Origin: Dioscorea cayenensis subsp. rotundata
Taxonomy: Eukaryota; Streptophyta; Magnoliopsida; Dioscoreales; Dioscoreaceae
Assembly (NCBI RefSeq): GCF_009730915.1
Contig: NC_052475.1
Coordinates: 26,535,016-26,599,015 of the forward strand
Length of the DNA stretch: 64,000 nt
Direction of reading: 5' to 3'
Part shown: piece by piece, positions 32,206 to 48,471 of the stretch
Layout: each line of letters starts with the position of its first letter
How positions within the stretch are numbered: the first letter of the stretch is position 1
Program-made: the position numbers and the translations under genes
The notes under the pieces: model-generated
What the model saw: only the letters and a program-made list of their open reading frames with translations
The model's database searches: none
Told to the model about the DNA's origin: nothing

Positions 32206-33896
32206 TTTTCCACCTATTGTGATGTATTAAGAACAGGAAAAAGTTTCCATTAATAAATTGATCTTAAAAACATAAGAAAATATATAATGAGCTATTTAAT
32301 AGAAGTGATATGATTTCATAAATTAAACCAATTATTATCACATAGTGCATTTTACATGAAGAAAATCTACTTAGCTGAGAATGTTTACATATACAGACAT
32401 TCTGATACTAAGCAAATAAATAACCACAAATAATATCTTAACAATCATCATTATTTGCATAACATTGGAAAGTAAGGAATTTGAATTCCTCCATCAATTA
32501 GAATAAACATTTAATTGATTAAAAAAACAAAATAATTAGTTTGCCAAAGGTTATACAAATACATATTTAAAATAAAAAATCTAAAATTTGGGATTATATT
32601 TGATTATCTATATTAACTGGAAAGGAATTAAAAAAATAATTAAAAATTTATAGGATATTTACAAATAAAAACAATCCAAAAACTTAATTTAATTTTTGTT
32701 TTCAATTATTCATGTATTTTATTTAGTCCCATAATCAATTATCTATCAAACTATCTTAATAAAAAAAAAGGGAAGATAATGGTCATCTCACTTTTATTAC
32801 CTTTTCTCCCTTTTTTTTTATAAATAATTGGGAGATGTTGGATATAATATATGAAATTCAAATGAAAAGGAAAAATTTGGAGATACATGATGATAAATTA
32901 TAAAAAAATTTTTAAAAATATTTATAAAAAAAGAAAAGGGGGTAAAATATTGGGATATGAAACAAATATCTTAATAATAAGTGGAGTTGTTGCATGATAA
33001 ATGCATGTCAAACTTTTCATAAAAAATAAATAAATTGTGATTAAAAAGTCATTATATTATAATTTAAAAATATCTACAAAAAATTGTTTATATAATTTTC
33101 TCATTTATTACAAAAATAAAATGATGCCAACATGAATTAGGTCCAAAATAAAAGATTATGTTTAATTTTTCTAGTTTCATTAAAAGATGATATAAAATTA
33201 ATTTTTTTAAAAGATATTATAACTTGGCTTCAAATTTAATTCATTATTTTTTTTCTATCTTTTCCTTTTAATATATGGCATTTTATATTTTTATGAAATT
33301 AAAATAAATAAATATCATAATTGTTTATTGTAAAAATTATAAAATTTTATATTTGAAAATCAATACATATAAATGAAATTTTGTTTTAATAATTAAATAA
33401 AGACAAAGTTAGGAGATAATACCTTATTAATTTTCCTTTATTTTTTTCTATCTTTTCTTTTAATATATGGCATTTTATATTTTTTTTATGGAATTAATAT
33501 AAATAAATGTCATAATTGTTTATTTAAAAAAATATTTGAAAATCAATATATATAAATGAAATTTTGTATTAATAACAAAAAACAAATTGTGATTAAAAAG
33601 TCATTACATTATAATTTAAAAATATCTAGAAATGTCAATTGTTTATAAAAAAAAATATAAAATTTTATATTACTTCAAATTTGGATATCATCATATCAAA
33701 TCATTTGAAATATTTTCTAATATATTGAAATAAACAATGGTTTAACCAAAACGGAATATGCATATGTAAATGATTGAGTTTTTAGAAATAAATGAATACT
33801 TTACTGAGGTATTTATATATATAAATGTTTTTTGGAGATTTTTGTATTGTTTGTTTTAATAAATTGGTTCATCCATTTTTTAAATAAACCCTAGAA

Positions 33897-33941
<45 letters not shown>

Positions 33942-34854
33942 TGTCACATGTTTGGAATCCTATGTTTGGGTTTTTCGTATTTTTTCTGATCACATGAACA
34001 GTAAATTTTCAATTCCGAGAAAATTTTATAAAATTTTATATTTGAAATTCAATATATATAAATGAAATTTTGTATTAATAAAAAATAAAAAATTGTGATT
34101 AAAAAGTCATTACATTATAATTTAAAAAAATATCTACAAATGTCATAATTGTTTATTTAACAAAAAAATTTTTTTATCCTTCTACTCAAATTTAAAAGAA
34201 GTGTTAGTTCAATAACATCTCTCAATTTTATAAAGAGACAAAGTTAGGAGATAATACCTTATTAATTTTCCTTTAAATTTTTTTTTTTATCTTTTCCTTT
34301 TAATATATGGCCTTTTTTTAATGAAATTAATATAACATAAATAAATGGCATTTTATATTTTTTTGTTTATTTTTTGTTTTCTATATTTTCCTTTTAATAT
34401 ATGGCATTTTATATTTTTATGCAATTAATATAAATAAATGTCATAATTGTTTATTTAAAAAAATATAAAATACAATTTTATATTACTTCAAATTTGGATA
34501 TCATCATATGAAATCAAATTTTTTACCATGAAATTATTTCTGTAGTAACAATAACCAAATTTATATATCACATTATTTTAATTTTTTTTTAAGAAAGTAT
34601 AGATTATTTAATAATGTAATTGAAGCGAAAACTCAATTTCATTATAACAGAGGAAATTATCTTATGTTTTTTTAATATAAATATTATATTCTATTGAAGT
34701 GAGGAAATAAAGGAAAAAAAGAAGACATGTTTTTAAAGCCTAATAAATTAAAAAAAACTGATGACATTGAGCTGGTTTATAGCAATCAAAGAACTCGCAC
34801 ATTGCATTCAGGTATAATAATGAAAGAAGAAATCATTTTGATCTAAATAACCTC
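32206..34854. repeat. Very AT-rich region with diverged direct repeats
   Basis: Blocks recur: TTTTAATATATGGCATTTTA at about 33270, 33461 and 34395 (a variant at 34302); GATTAAAAAGTCATTA at about 33039, 33591 and 34097; AGACAAAGTTAGGAGATAAT at about 33401 and 34227. Spacing is irregular, suggesting an old, partly deleted tandem block. No gene seen. An (ATT)n microsatellite of about 43 bp lies at 33898-33940. Confidence 0.65.
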
Positions 34855-36670
34855 TTGCATTTAAATAATAGCTATAAATTAGAAATAAAACATGGTCATT
34901 CAATAAGTGCTTTGATTCATCTACAAAGTGGAATGACTAAAAACAAATGCAAAATTTCAAAGAGTCAGACCATGAGAGTGAGAGAGAGAGAGAGAGAGAG
35001 AGGATTAAGATACCTAATTTCGTGGTGTAGAACTGTTTGCCAGCAGCACTGTGCACCAAAAAACAAAAAAAAAAAATGAGTATCATGTATCACTAACTTT
35101 TACCTCCTTCACAAACCAACAAAAACTTGCATGACCACCATGTTCATAGATCATGGATCCTGAAGCTGGTTGAATAGATCCCAGTAAGCATTTAATGTTC
35201 TAATATCTATAAAAGTCAATATATATACACCTTTTCCTATATATACACACAAAAATAATAATTAACTATTTTTTTTTTTTATCAAAGTCCTTTCAAAGTC
35301 TGGTAAGCTAACCTTCAAGTTAATTTTCAATCATGAAAGAAACATCATGTCTAATATGGGATGCAAACCCATTGCATTTCGTAAATATTTACAAAAGTTG
35401 CTCATGAATGAAGAACATACTGTATTTCTTAACATTATTAACTTATTAATTATAAAATTTACCCTGGTTTTTCGAATGAAGGATGGACTCAATTCGAATG
35501 CAATGAGTTATAATGCACTCACACCATTTTATAAGTGATGAAATGTTTTTTTTGTAAAAAAAAATGTATCAGTGTGGCAAAAAGTCAAAAAAATTACTCG
35601 ACATTTGTAACCAAAAATGTCAACAATTTAGGTTCAAGCATGTTAGTAAATATGGCTGCATTACAAAAAATCTCTGACATTTGTAACCAAAATGTCAACA
35701 ATTTAGGTCAAGCATAAAAAAACCTCGACACAACCTAATTTTGTAACAAAGTATGTACAATAGCTTAGAATGTCAACAATAGTGGCTAATAAATCTGCAA
35801 AAAAATCACATCAAACATTTTTTTAAATTTTATCCTTTTTCCTCACATGTCTAAATCACATGCATTGATGGAACACCTTTTCTTTTTATGTTCATGCTTC
35901 ACATATCGGACCATATCCTCATCAAAAATCTAAATATTTTAGCCTACAGGTAACAATAACCTGATTTTCCAGCTTGTCTCATATCATCCATGTTCAATGG
36001 CATGAGGATTACTGTCTGTTCTCCATCTAGCATAGCAAAAGTTGAAACCTCACGAAATAAATAAATAAAAAAATTATAATGGAATACCCTGCATAACTTT
36101 CTCATTCCTCTTAACTTTAAGAGGTCCTAGTTCCATCTGTTGATCCATACTCGACGTGATGAACATCCGGGACCTATAAACACACCACACTCATAAACAT
36201 AATTATATATATATATATATATATATATAACAAAGAAATAATTGAACAATAATGGCGGCCTCCATCAAGTGAGAATAAGAATTTCGGGATTTTTCAATCT
36301 TGAAGCACAATAACAAAAATAAAGAAAAAGAAAAAAATTATGCCATTTATGCAGAGTGAATTACGAGTAGCATATAATAGGATAATAGTCCCTGTTCATA
36401 AGCTAACAAACATATGCTAAATTAACTAAATATTTATACAACCAACAAATTTATAATCAGTATTGTTGCAATAACAATGCTATACGCATGCGATATATTT
36501 TCCTTATTAAATGATATCCAAAAATCAGGGTGCTACTAATTGATGCATCGTAAACCAAATCCAGGGGATTACGGATATCTAAATCCGAGGAACTCAAACC
36601 AAATCCAGTGAAGATTGTAAAGATAAAGATGCAAAGTTTAGCTAAAAACCCCGGTTTTCGAAAGATATGC
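34855..36670. other. Spacer with microsatellites and a short direct repeat
   Basis: (GA)n at about 34979-35002, (TA)n at about 36204-36228, and two copies of GACATTTGTAACCAAAAATG-GTCAACAATTTAGG near 35600-35640 and 35683-35710. No intact gene recognised. This stretch lies downstream of the broken BSK gene and holds no further recognisable kinase exons. Confidence 0.5.
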
Positions 36671-37917
<1,247 letters not shown>

Positions 37918-37929
37918 GGGGGGATTTAA

Positions 37930-38446
37930 ATGGATGCCAATCTTTGAACTCTCTTCTCAAACCCCTCCGGAATCCACTCCACCACCTCGCCGGACCCAAC
38001 CGCCCAAATAAAACCTTCGCCGAAGTTCTCCAACCAGAAAGCTAGCTCCTTTATCTGCTCCGCCGTGACGATGACTGCATGGTTGGAAAGCTCGGCTTCT
38101 CGGAGCCAGTCGAGTATGATGGGAAGCTGAAGACTTCCGGGAGTTGAGAACGGGTGACATGGATGGTATGGGGAAAGCCGGGGATGGAGAAAAGCTCAGA
38201 GCCGTCAGAGATGGAGTTGTACGGCGGTGAAGGTCGAGATCATTGGCGGCGCAGAGAGAGAGGAGAGAAGGTGGAAGAAAGGGTCACGGAGGGCGAAGAC
38301 GGCGGAGAAGAAGCTGAGCGGCTTCTCAAAAAAAATTTAAAAAACCATAGAAAAGGGAGGAAGGTGGAGAAGGGATGGAGGAGACAGCTCCGGCGCCCTC
38401 TTCGAGAAACCCAATCGGGCAGGTGTGCTCGCTCTTGAAATGCCAT
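37930..38446 (-). pseudogene. Broken UDP-glycosyltransferase (UGT) gene
   Basis: Minus-strand fragments match plant UGTs. An N-terminal region has weak resemblance (around 38446-38240). SDGSELFSIPGFPHTIHVTR then SQLPE (about 38205-38130) corresponds to the VPGLP-x-I-x-TRxQLP region. EQIKELAFWLENFGEGFIWA then EWIPEGFEKR (about 38062-37950) corresponds to the region before the PSPG box. Frame changes lie between the pieces, most of the middle is deleted, and the PSPG sugar-donor motif is absent. UGTs transfer sugars to small molecules. It sits immediately upstream of the broken BSK gene on the same strand. Confidence 0.65.
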
Positions 38447-38460
38447 TTGTCTAGTGTTTA

Positions 38461-38990
38461 TTGGCTATGTGGGTGATAAGTGGATTGTGTTTGTTAACTT
38501 TTAATACTGGCCGTTGGATGAGATTCTGATAAGATTGGAAAATCAAAACACCCCATCAATCAATTAAAATAGCAACCATCAATCAATTTTACAAATATTT
38601 ATTATTTACTAATAATATCTTGGATATACCAATAATATCTTGTCAAATGTCCACTCCGGAAGAAATTGGATGAATAGGAAATTTGGTTACTAATAATATC
38701 TTGGATATACCAATAATATCTTGCCAAATGTCCACTCCGGAAGAAATTGGATGAATAGAAAATTTGGGGGATAGGATTGGCTGGGTGATAAGTGGATTGT
38801 GTTTGTTAACTTTTAATACTGGCCGTTGGATGAGATTCTGATAAGATTGGAAAATCAAAACACCCCATCAATCAATTAAAATAGCAACCATCAATCAATT
38901 TTACAAATATTTATTATTTACTAATAATATCTTGTCAAATGTCCACTCCGGAAGAAATTGGATGAATAGGAAATTTGGGGGATAGGATTA
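38461..38990. repeat. Nested tandem duplication
   Basis: Copy 1 (38461-38776) and copy 2 (38777-38990) both begin TTGGCT...GGGTGATAAGTGG and share most bases. Copy 1 contains an extra internal duplication (38607-38687 and 38688-38766) of the block ending TCCACTCCGGAAGAAATTGG, so this block occurs three times. Confidence 0.9.
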
Positions 38991-39240
38991 ATATGAAGTA
39001 TATATATTTGTTAATTTTATATTGATATGATTGATTGTTCGTATTATTTGACTATGCATATTGCTTCATTGATATGGTAAATTTCATTATATTAATTATA
39101 TATCATTGTATGATTACTTATATAATTGTATAAATATTGTATTTACTTAGGTGACAGTTCACCCGTTGCCACCCTATTTTCAAGAATAGACAATTGAGAT
39201 TTTGTTTTGGTTAGCACTAGAAGTTTACTCTACTGTTTAG
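38991..39240. mobile_element. LTR-like remnant, related to 47500-47700
   Basis: About 200 bp, including the CACCCGTTGCCACCCTATTT block and AGAATAGACAATT, resemble the right part of the lone LTR-like element at 46309-47701. It is a broken fossil fragment; the family is uncertain. Confidence 0.4.
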
Positions 39241-39355
39241 GTCAGCCAACACATAAAAGCTCATCTCATTCTACGTTATGATAGTTATTATTTTATTTAA
39301 TTAAATTTATTACATTAGGTCAAATGTTAGAATTTATAAAACAAGGATTGTCGAT

Positions 39356-39650
39356 GTTAGATGTGGTGAGATATTATGCCAGTTTATTTCATTTATTTAA
39401 ATAATAAAACGAGGCATGGATTGTCTATGTTAGATGTGGTGAGATATTATGCAAGTTTTTATTTCATTTATTTATTTATTTAAATAATAAAACGAGGTGA
39501 TACACGGGTTGTGTGGTGAGATATTATGCCAGTTTATTTCATTTATTTATTTATTTAAATAATAAAACGAGGTGTTACACGGGGGATGTGGTGAGATATT
39601 ATGCCAGTTTATTTCATTTATTTATTTAAATAATAAAACGAGGTGTTACA
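39356..39650. repeat. Minisatellite, four copies of 73-76 bp
   Basis: GTGGTGAGATATTATG starts at 39363, 39436, 39512 and 39588. Each unit continues with TTTATTTCATTTATTT and AATAATAAAACGAGG. The last copy runs into the GC-rich block. Confidence 0.9.
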
Positions 39651-39684
39651 AGGACAGCGGGCGGGCGGCCGCCGGGGGGGGGGG
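39651..39684. other. GC block with a NotI-like site and poly-G run
   Basis: GGACAGCGGGCGGGCGGCCG is followed by CC and eleven G. GCGGCCGC lies at 39665-39672. Surroundings are strongly AT-rich, so this looks like a cloning, adaptor or assembly artefact, though a real insertion is not excluded. Confidence 0.6.
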
Positions 39685-39724
39685 AATTTAAAGTTTAACA
39701 ATATTAACTCTTTTTCTAGATTAT

Positions 39725-39850
39725 ATATAAAACAAAAGAAGATGAATCCAACAAAAACACATAAAAAAGTTTAGTTAATTTTTCCATGATCACAAGTAAA
39801 ATATGATAATCAGAGCAAATAAAAAATTTAAAGTTTAAAACTAATAAAGC
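39725..39850. repeat. Copy of the 3' flank of methyltransferase gene B
   Basis: AAACAAAAGAAGATGAATCC, ACAAAAACA, CATGATCACAAG and AATCAGAGCAAATAAAA match 53785-53910 downstream of gene B in the same order. It lies upstream of gene A, where such a 3' flank is not expected unless another unit once stood to its left. Confidence 0.75.
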
Positions 39851-40036
39851 CATTAGTTATCCAATACATCTAAGCATTTACTATTAACTCTTTAAACGGA
39901 GTTATAGGGAATTGGCAAAATAGAATATGTTTCATCAAAATCCATTCTTAAAAAAGCAAATCAAAAAAATTGTTTAAACTAAAAACAATGATTGATGATT
40001 TAGTGCATTTTGTAGTGTGGCTTGTTCATATTGTCA

Positions 40037-40078
<42 letters not shown>

Positions 40079-41779
40079 TTGTTTTTAAAAAATATTTAAT
40101 ATTTTTTAAAAAATATATAAAAGAATCCTTGTGGTTTATGAGATTTACAAAATAATGAGTAAAGCAAGTTCAAGCCAGAGGAGAGCATTTTCATAGAAAA
40201 TTTAAAAAATTGAGAGAATTTTTTCATAAAACATAATAAATCTTTGGTGTTTGATCCACGTGGTGAGATATCATAAATTTGCATTACTGATTGTCTTGTT
40301 ATTTGCTAATTTGTTGTATGAGAAATAATAATTATTTTTAAAATATAACATTTATTTCTTAGTTATAGAGTAGAATGTTTAGGATAACATCCCATACGTG
40401 AGCCTCGAAAGCAAATTCCAAACCACAAACCATCTCATGACCATTTTGAGACTACTAAACATACCATTGATTTTTGTTTTTTCTGTATTTTTTGAAGAGC
40501 TTGATTTTTAAGGATAAACAAAATCATTCAAGTAGGGCCATCATTTCATTCCAATTACTTCTATTTAGTAGGTAGATGGCCAACTTTGAATACAACCTTT
40601 GGACTTAACTAGAAAATGACTTGGATCATCCTACAAAGCAAAATCTATTATGATTTATGACCTTTGAATTTCTTGTAATTCCTTCTCTATCAAGTTCTTT
40701 TTATTATTATATAATGAGCAAATCAAGTTAGGAATACATGCAAATGAACCCAAAATTAATTTAACATACTTATGCTATCATTTTTCAAATTTATCTTTTT
40801 AATTAAATAAAAATATCCTTTGTAGTGGACTCAGCACCAATAGATTATTATTTTTTTTTTTTTTAACTTATTTAAGATAATTATTATAAAGAGATATTTT
40901 AGGTTGGTTTTATTTTATTTTTATAAATACCACAAACACTAGTTTTATGTTGATTTCCCCCACATGTATAAAAAATAAAAACCTTACTTACATTAGATAA
41001 AATTAAAAACAAATTGCCCTTTGCTGAACAAAACAAGAAAAAGAAAACCATATGTGACATCACTGACATGAGTTCAAAATCTAGTCTAAACAGTTTTGAA
41101 TTTAGTCAAACTTTAGTTGTCTTTTCACATTTGTTTTATTAGTGTGATTTAAATGCACTGTTTAGTTTTATCTTCAACAGTTGTGATGCCGCATGTGAGC
41201 TAGTTGGATAGACAAACCTTTTCCTATATGTGATAAATAAATAAATAAATAAACCAGTTCTATTTGTGTTGTTAGAAAATGTTATTCTTTAAAGATACTA
41301 CATATATATATATAACTATATCAGACACCCAGATAATAATTCATTTTTAAAAAAAGTATTTATTTATAAGAGCCTTAAATCTATTTCTTTTATTTAAAAA
41401 GCAAATATTACTTTTAATAATAATAACAACAACAAAAGCAACTCACCAACCATCACCAACCATCTTGTACCCCACTTGCTTCCATCTTACTGGTTTCTAG
41501 ATGTTCTTCATATTTTTAAATATATTATTATCATGTGTTGTTATTGAAATAATTAGTGGGAACCAAATTCACAATAACAAAGTTCACATAGCTTAATACA
41601 TGTTTTATCCTGCATTATATTTTATTATTTTAGCTCCTTCAAAATATTGCAAAGTATTTATTTTTTGAATAATAGTTAAATCACATTGCTTGCAAAGTTC
41701 ACCTAGTCAGTTGTCCCTTTTGCATATTTTTTTGGGGCCTCTAGAAGTGATTTTTTTCTTTTTTTTAAAAAAAAATTTG

Positions 41780-41819
<40 letters not shown>

Positions 41820-42872
41820 TCTATTTTGCGAGCTGTATAAAAAGATTGAACTAACCCACTGATGTATATATATTACTATTAAATTATTATATAAATGAAA
41901 GAGGTTGAATTAGATTTGACTTAATTATTTTTAAAAGAAAATGTTTGAATAAAATAAAAATAAGATGCAAGATTTGTATTCTGATCTCACTAGATATCTA
42001 GAATCACTATTCTATATTTATTATTATCAAAATAGAATGTTGGTACATTGAAAAAAAATTTATATACTACTATTTATTCTATAATCTCAATTATTTTTTA
42101 TAAAACCAAATGTCACAAGCTTGCTTCTCTTGTTCAGCACTTGAATGGCTTCCCTCTATGCCTCTCATCAATCAAATCAGTCCTCCTCCACAAAGTTAGA
42201 TAAACTACTAGATTTAACAAATATAAAAACTTCAAAAAATGAGTAAAATTTAGAGAATTACTATTAAACTTAACAAGTTCTTTTACTATTTTATAATATA
42301 TTTTAAAGGTATTTAATTAAAACTCTCCACCTAAATAATAGACCACCAGAACCAACTTGATTTAATGGGTTCCATATATTCCCAACCAATTCCCTAATTA
42401 ATTCCCATCTTTTTAAAAAATCATCCTAACAAATACAGGTATGACACTTTTTGGCCAGTGCAGAGAAATATATGGCGATGCCAATCCATTTATCTGTGCT
42501 TGCAAGACTTTAATTTGACCAAGAAGAATTAATTATGTCCAACATGGAGATAGTAATGGGTTAATTTTGCATTAATGCATCTTCTTGTTTCTTTTCCACG
42601 TTAAATATTAAAATATGTGAAAAGCAAGCAAAGGCTGCCTAATATTTACTTCATTTTTCCTCTCTTATTATTTTTTGTGAATACATTAAAATTTTAAAAC
42701 ATATAGTTTTAAAAGAAAAAAATAAAAATTTAAACACTATAGGATTGTATTTACTTTTTTGACTTTCATGCCCTTCTCAGGTGGTTCCTTTATTTTTTTC
42801 ATGCAAATTGAGTGCGTGAGCAAATAGAGAAACAAAGTTAAACTCTAGTTTATTTTTTCTTTAATCTCCAAA

Positions 42873-42938
42873 ATGAATTGGCCTGAGAATACGGATGATG
42901 TTGAGAAGAACCTTTTGAAGAATGATGCTCTCCATGAG
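42873..42938 (+). CDS. Alternative distal first exon of methyltransferase gene A
   Basis: This 66-bp exon begins with ATG, encodes MNWPENTDDVEKNLLK then NDALHE, and ends in GAG|GTTGC, phase 0. It can be spliced in frame to exon 2 at 43505, as the proximal first exon does. The equivalent in gene B is 51704-51769. Relative to gene B, the sequence upstream lacks 16 bp that hold a TATA box. Confidence 0.65.
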
Positions 42939-43124
42939 GTTGCTTATAATTACAAACTCCTTTTTTTTTAATTTGATGCTTCTTTTTTAATCTCATTGTT
43001 ATTTTATTCTAGATTCCCTTTCATTCATTCATTATTTGGTTGATGCTCCACTTTCTTTATCGGCCTAGCTATAATATTGTCAAATGGCGCTGATCATCAA
43101 CCTCACCATCTTGTCTCTAACAAC

Positions 43125-43132
43125 TATAAAAA
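43125..43132 (+). promoter_or_regulatory. TATA box of the proximal promoter, gene A
   Basis: TATAAAAA, 117-124 bp before the proximal ATG (43249). The paralogous site in gene B (51980-51987) reads TATAGAAA. Confidence 0.6.
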
Positions 43133-43248
43133 GGCAACAACTTTCTTTATCATTTCATCCATTACTTTCATTTTGAGCAATAGAGCAATACAGCAAAGTT
43201 TGTGCTTTTGTTTCTCTCTTTTGAATCTCTTTAAGTTGCAAGATACCT

Positions 43249-45465
<2,217 letters not shown>

Positions 45466-45966
45466 GCATAATATTAATAAAAAATAACAATAAGTCTGAA
45501 TGAGCTTGCTGCTTGTTGCTTGTTATTTGTTTCGAATATGGATGCATGCTAGCCATGCATTTGCGTTTGTATGTTTATTTTGTATTTTTTTTTTTTATGT
45601 CAACTTATATGAACTATTTTTCCTAAATTATAAAAAAATTGCTGATGAATCCACTTTCTTTTAGCTTGATAGATTATTAGACAATAAAGCTCCTAGGGAT
45701 TTTTTTGCCGATCTATTCCTTATATGGCAAAACTCATACATCATGATGTTTGAGTTTCAGTTGCATTCGACCCTTACCATCAATACTAGCCTTGCTGAAT
45801 TCATAACTGTCTCCCTGCTTTGTTGACCAAGAGATTAGATTATATGACATGGCACTGGGATAAAAATAGGAGGTTCTGGCCTTAGATGTCCGGTGAGCAA
45901 AACATTGTCGAAGGGTTGTTAACCTGCTTAAAATCAAGGTCTTTAAATAGCTCACATGGGATAACA
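45466..45966. other. 3' flank of gene A, no gene seen
   Basis: Homology with the 3' side of gene B fades at about 45640. No family recognised afterwards. Confidence 0.5.
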
Positions 45967-46209
45967 AGATCTTAAGTACCAACGACCAAGTGGTCTATTG
46001 GTAGTCAGGTTCCCAATAAAGCCTTCACAAATGGTGAGAGTTCGAATCTTGAGTGACGGTATATTTCTGGGAGTGTAAGACGGTTGTGTGTGGGTAGTCT
46101 CAGCGTCCGTGTGTGCGCAGAGTCCATCCCACTTGTTCCGCCGAGGCTTGTGCATGGCCCTGCCTTTCTTAGTGGCTAGGCCGCTCATCTTGGCAAAAAG
46201 AGATCTTAA
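45967..46209 (+). mobile_element. SINE family 2, copy 1, 9-bp TSD
   Basis: Element 45976-46200 (225 bp) between direct duplications AGATCTTAA (45967-45975 and 46201-46209). Box A AGTGGTCTATTGGTAGTCAGG-like and box B GAGTTCGAATCTT mark a tRNA-type RNA polymerase III promoter. A short A-rich tail CAAAAAG ends it. The second copy at 49378-49601 is inverted and nearly the same length. Confidence 0.88.
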
Positions 46210-46308
46210 CTATGAATAGGCTTGCCAAACATAAATGTAATAGAATTTCTACAACCACTTGTATGCTTTGTCATGCTTTAGTAGAAATCATGGACCATTT
46301 GCCCTAAC

Positions 46309-47701
46309 TCGTAACATTCCCGAAATTAAAAACATAACGAGATTCACAATTAAAAAATTTGCTATTTGTCTATATTTAAACTAGAACAATATAATTATTG
46401 AGTAAAGAAATTTTAAATATTCATTAATAAAATACAATGGTTGAAACGGAAATAAAGTAAATGTTATGGATTTATATGAAAAAATTGGGTTAATATAAAA
46501 TTAAAATAAATCCTAGGATCAATGGGAATAAACAAATATCTATATATAGATATATTTTTAACCCTCAAGTTATTCTCTTATTTTTCTAACAAAGCCGTCA
46601 ATGTTTCCCATCTAGAAGGTAAGATCTATTGATGTTCAATATCGGTTAACAAGATAGCAAGATAGGGGTGAAATAGAGGGTGCACAAACTTTGGTTTAGT
46701 GTTAGGTGAAGTGAGAGGTAAGTATTTGCTTATACTTGATTGTAGTTGAATGCTTGTTGATTAGGTGAATGCTTTGTATGGAAATCAATGTTTCATTGTG
46801 TTAATAACATAAGTAGGTGTGATTGAAAAATTATTGCTTTGATTAATTTTCTTACATATATTTATATTTGATGAAGATATTGAATATGATATTATTGTTT
46901 TGGATTAATGGCATCGTAAAAGTTGTGTTGTATTATGATGAGAACATAATATTTATGTTTGGGGAAAAAAATGTGATAGGAAGAAATTATGGGAATATGT
47001 GATAGAAAGAAATTGGATTGAAAATAAAATTGGAAATATGGATAATCTTAAAAAGGTAGATGATTAGTGATTGCCTAGTTGAATATGTTCTTTGGCCTAC
47101 ATATTTATGTTATGTGTTGTGATATTTATTGCACCTATCCATACATACAGGCGATGATATGGTGTTGACACCTATCCATACAAGCGACGATAGAGTGTCA
47201 ACTGTCAAAGTACCATGTCCATACATATATGTGACGGTAGAAGTAACTGTGATTGATGTGATTGGGATGCGTATCCATACATGTAGGTGGCGATCGTGCA
47301 TACTCGGGAAGAGATATGGCCATTAGACCATTGGACATATTTAGCTAAGTTAAACAAGGTCCAAGTAAATAAAACGGAATAAGAGATGATGGTAGAGAAA
47401 AAGGGCAAATAATTTGATAATTAAATTGGCATGATGAATTGCTTGTTTCTTTTTCCTGATTTAACCATTGCAGTGACATGCACGATTTCAAGTATTGATT
47501 TACTATTTATATTTTTGGTCATGACAATGTAATTGATATGATTACTAATTGTATGTTATTAATTGTGTGTCATTGTATAATTACCTACATGATAGTATAA
47601 GTATAGTACTTACTGAACCGATAGCTCACCCTTTGCCACCCCATTTTCAAGAGTAGATAATTAAGGTTTCTTTTGGCCAGTAGGAAAGAAGGGGTGCTAC
47701 A
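46309..47701. mobile_element. Lone LTR-like fossil
   Basis: The stretch starts near GTAACATTCCCGAAATT and ends GGGGTGCTACA, with a tandem CCATACATnnAGGnGnCGAT block at 47136-47295 and CACCCTTTGCCACCCCATTT near the right end. These resemble plant Ty3-type LTRs, but no internal coding region is present. It is probably a solo, degraded LTR; the family and the limits are uncertain. Confidence 0.45.
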
Positions 47702-48420
47702 TAACCTGCCAGTATGCCTCTAAAATCTTGGCTCATTTCTCTTTGTTCTTCAATTTCCCTAGTATTCCATCTACTTTTAAGATTGTTTGGTCCTACTGGG
47801 GGAGTACTACCAATTTGAGTTTAGATAGTCCGAGTCCTTTTCGTCCGGACAATTTGGTGGAAGATTTAGCTCAAAAGAATCAACTGTATTTTCACTTGCA
47901 TAGCATTATCATATCTTTCGATTTTCTGCAAAATCAATTACATACTAATTACCTAGATTAATGCAACTCTAGTGGCAAAAAAAGCTAAACTTGAAAAAGC
48001 TATCTCATTGATCAAACAAATTCTCTGCTTTGTTGGCCCCCTTGCAGCTTAATGGCAAAATCTTCCTAGTATTGACGTAAATTCTCACAATCCTTGATAT
48101 GCAAGTGTGAGGTCTCATCCTCTGTCACTTTTTGTTGTGCTTTTGTATTATTTCCTCCTTTTCTTTCCACTATTGATGAATATTTTATTTTATATTATTG
48201 TATTTTTAATTTGTTAGTTTGCCATATGTGTGAGTCTTTGTTGTTTTTTTGGTCCTAGCTATTTTGTTTTCACCGGTCAATTTTTTTAATAAATTATAAT
48301 TAATCTATTTTTCAAAAAAAAAAAATTAATAAATTATATTCTAACAATACTCTCTCAATCACAAGATTGGTCGTTTTATATCGCCATCGACCTAAAGCAC
48401 ATAGAAACCAGTTATAAAGC
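47702..48420. other. Unassigned stretch with a short open frame
   Basis: A 77-residue open frame at 47728-47961 and similar-looking sequence beyond it could be a decayed coding region. I do not recognise a family. The rest is T-rich. Confidence 0.3.
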
Positions 48421-48471
48421 TTTTCTCATTGCACTGGCTTGGTCATTTTAATATAATAGCTGTTCCTGAGG

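Noticed and set aside
35930-36190. Two adjacent minus-strand coding-like stretches
   Set aside because: They may be a fossil fragment of a plant pararetrovirus-like element, but the match is from memory and too short to support a call.
47728-47961. 77-residue open frame
   Set aside because: No domain or family recognised; kept only as an unassigned stretch.
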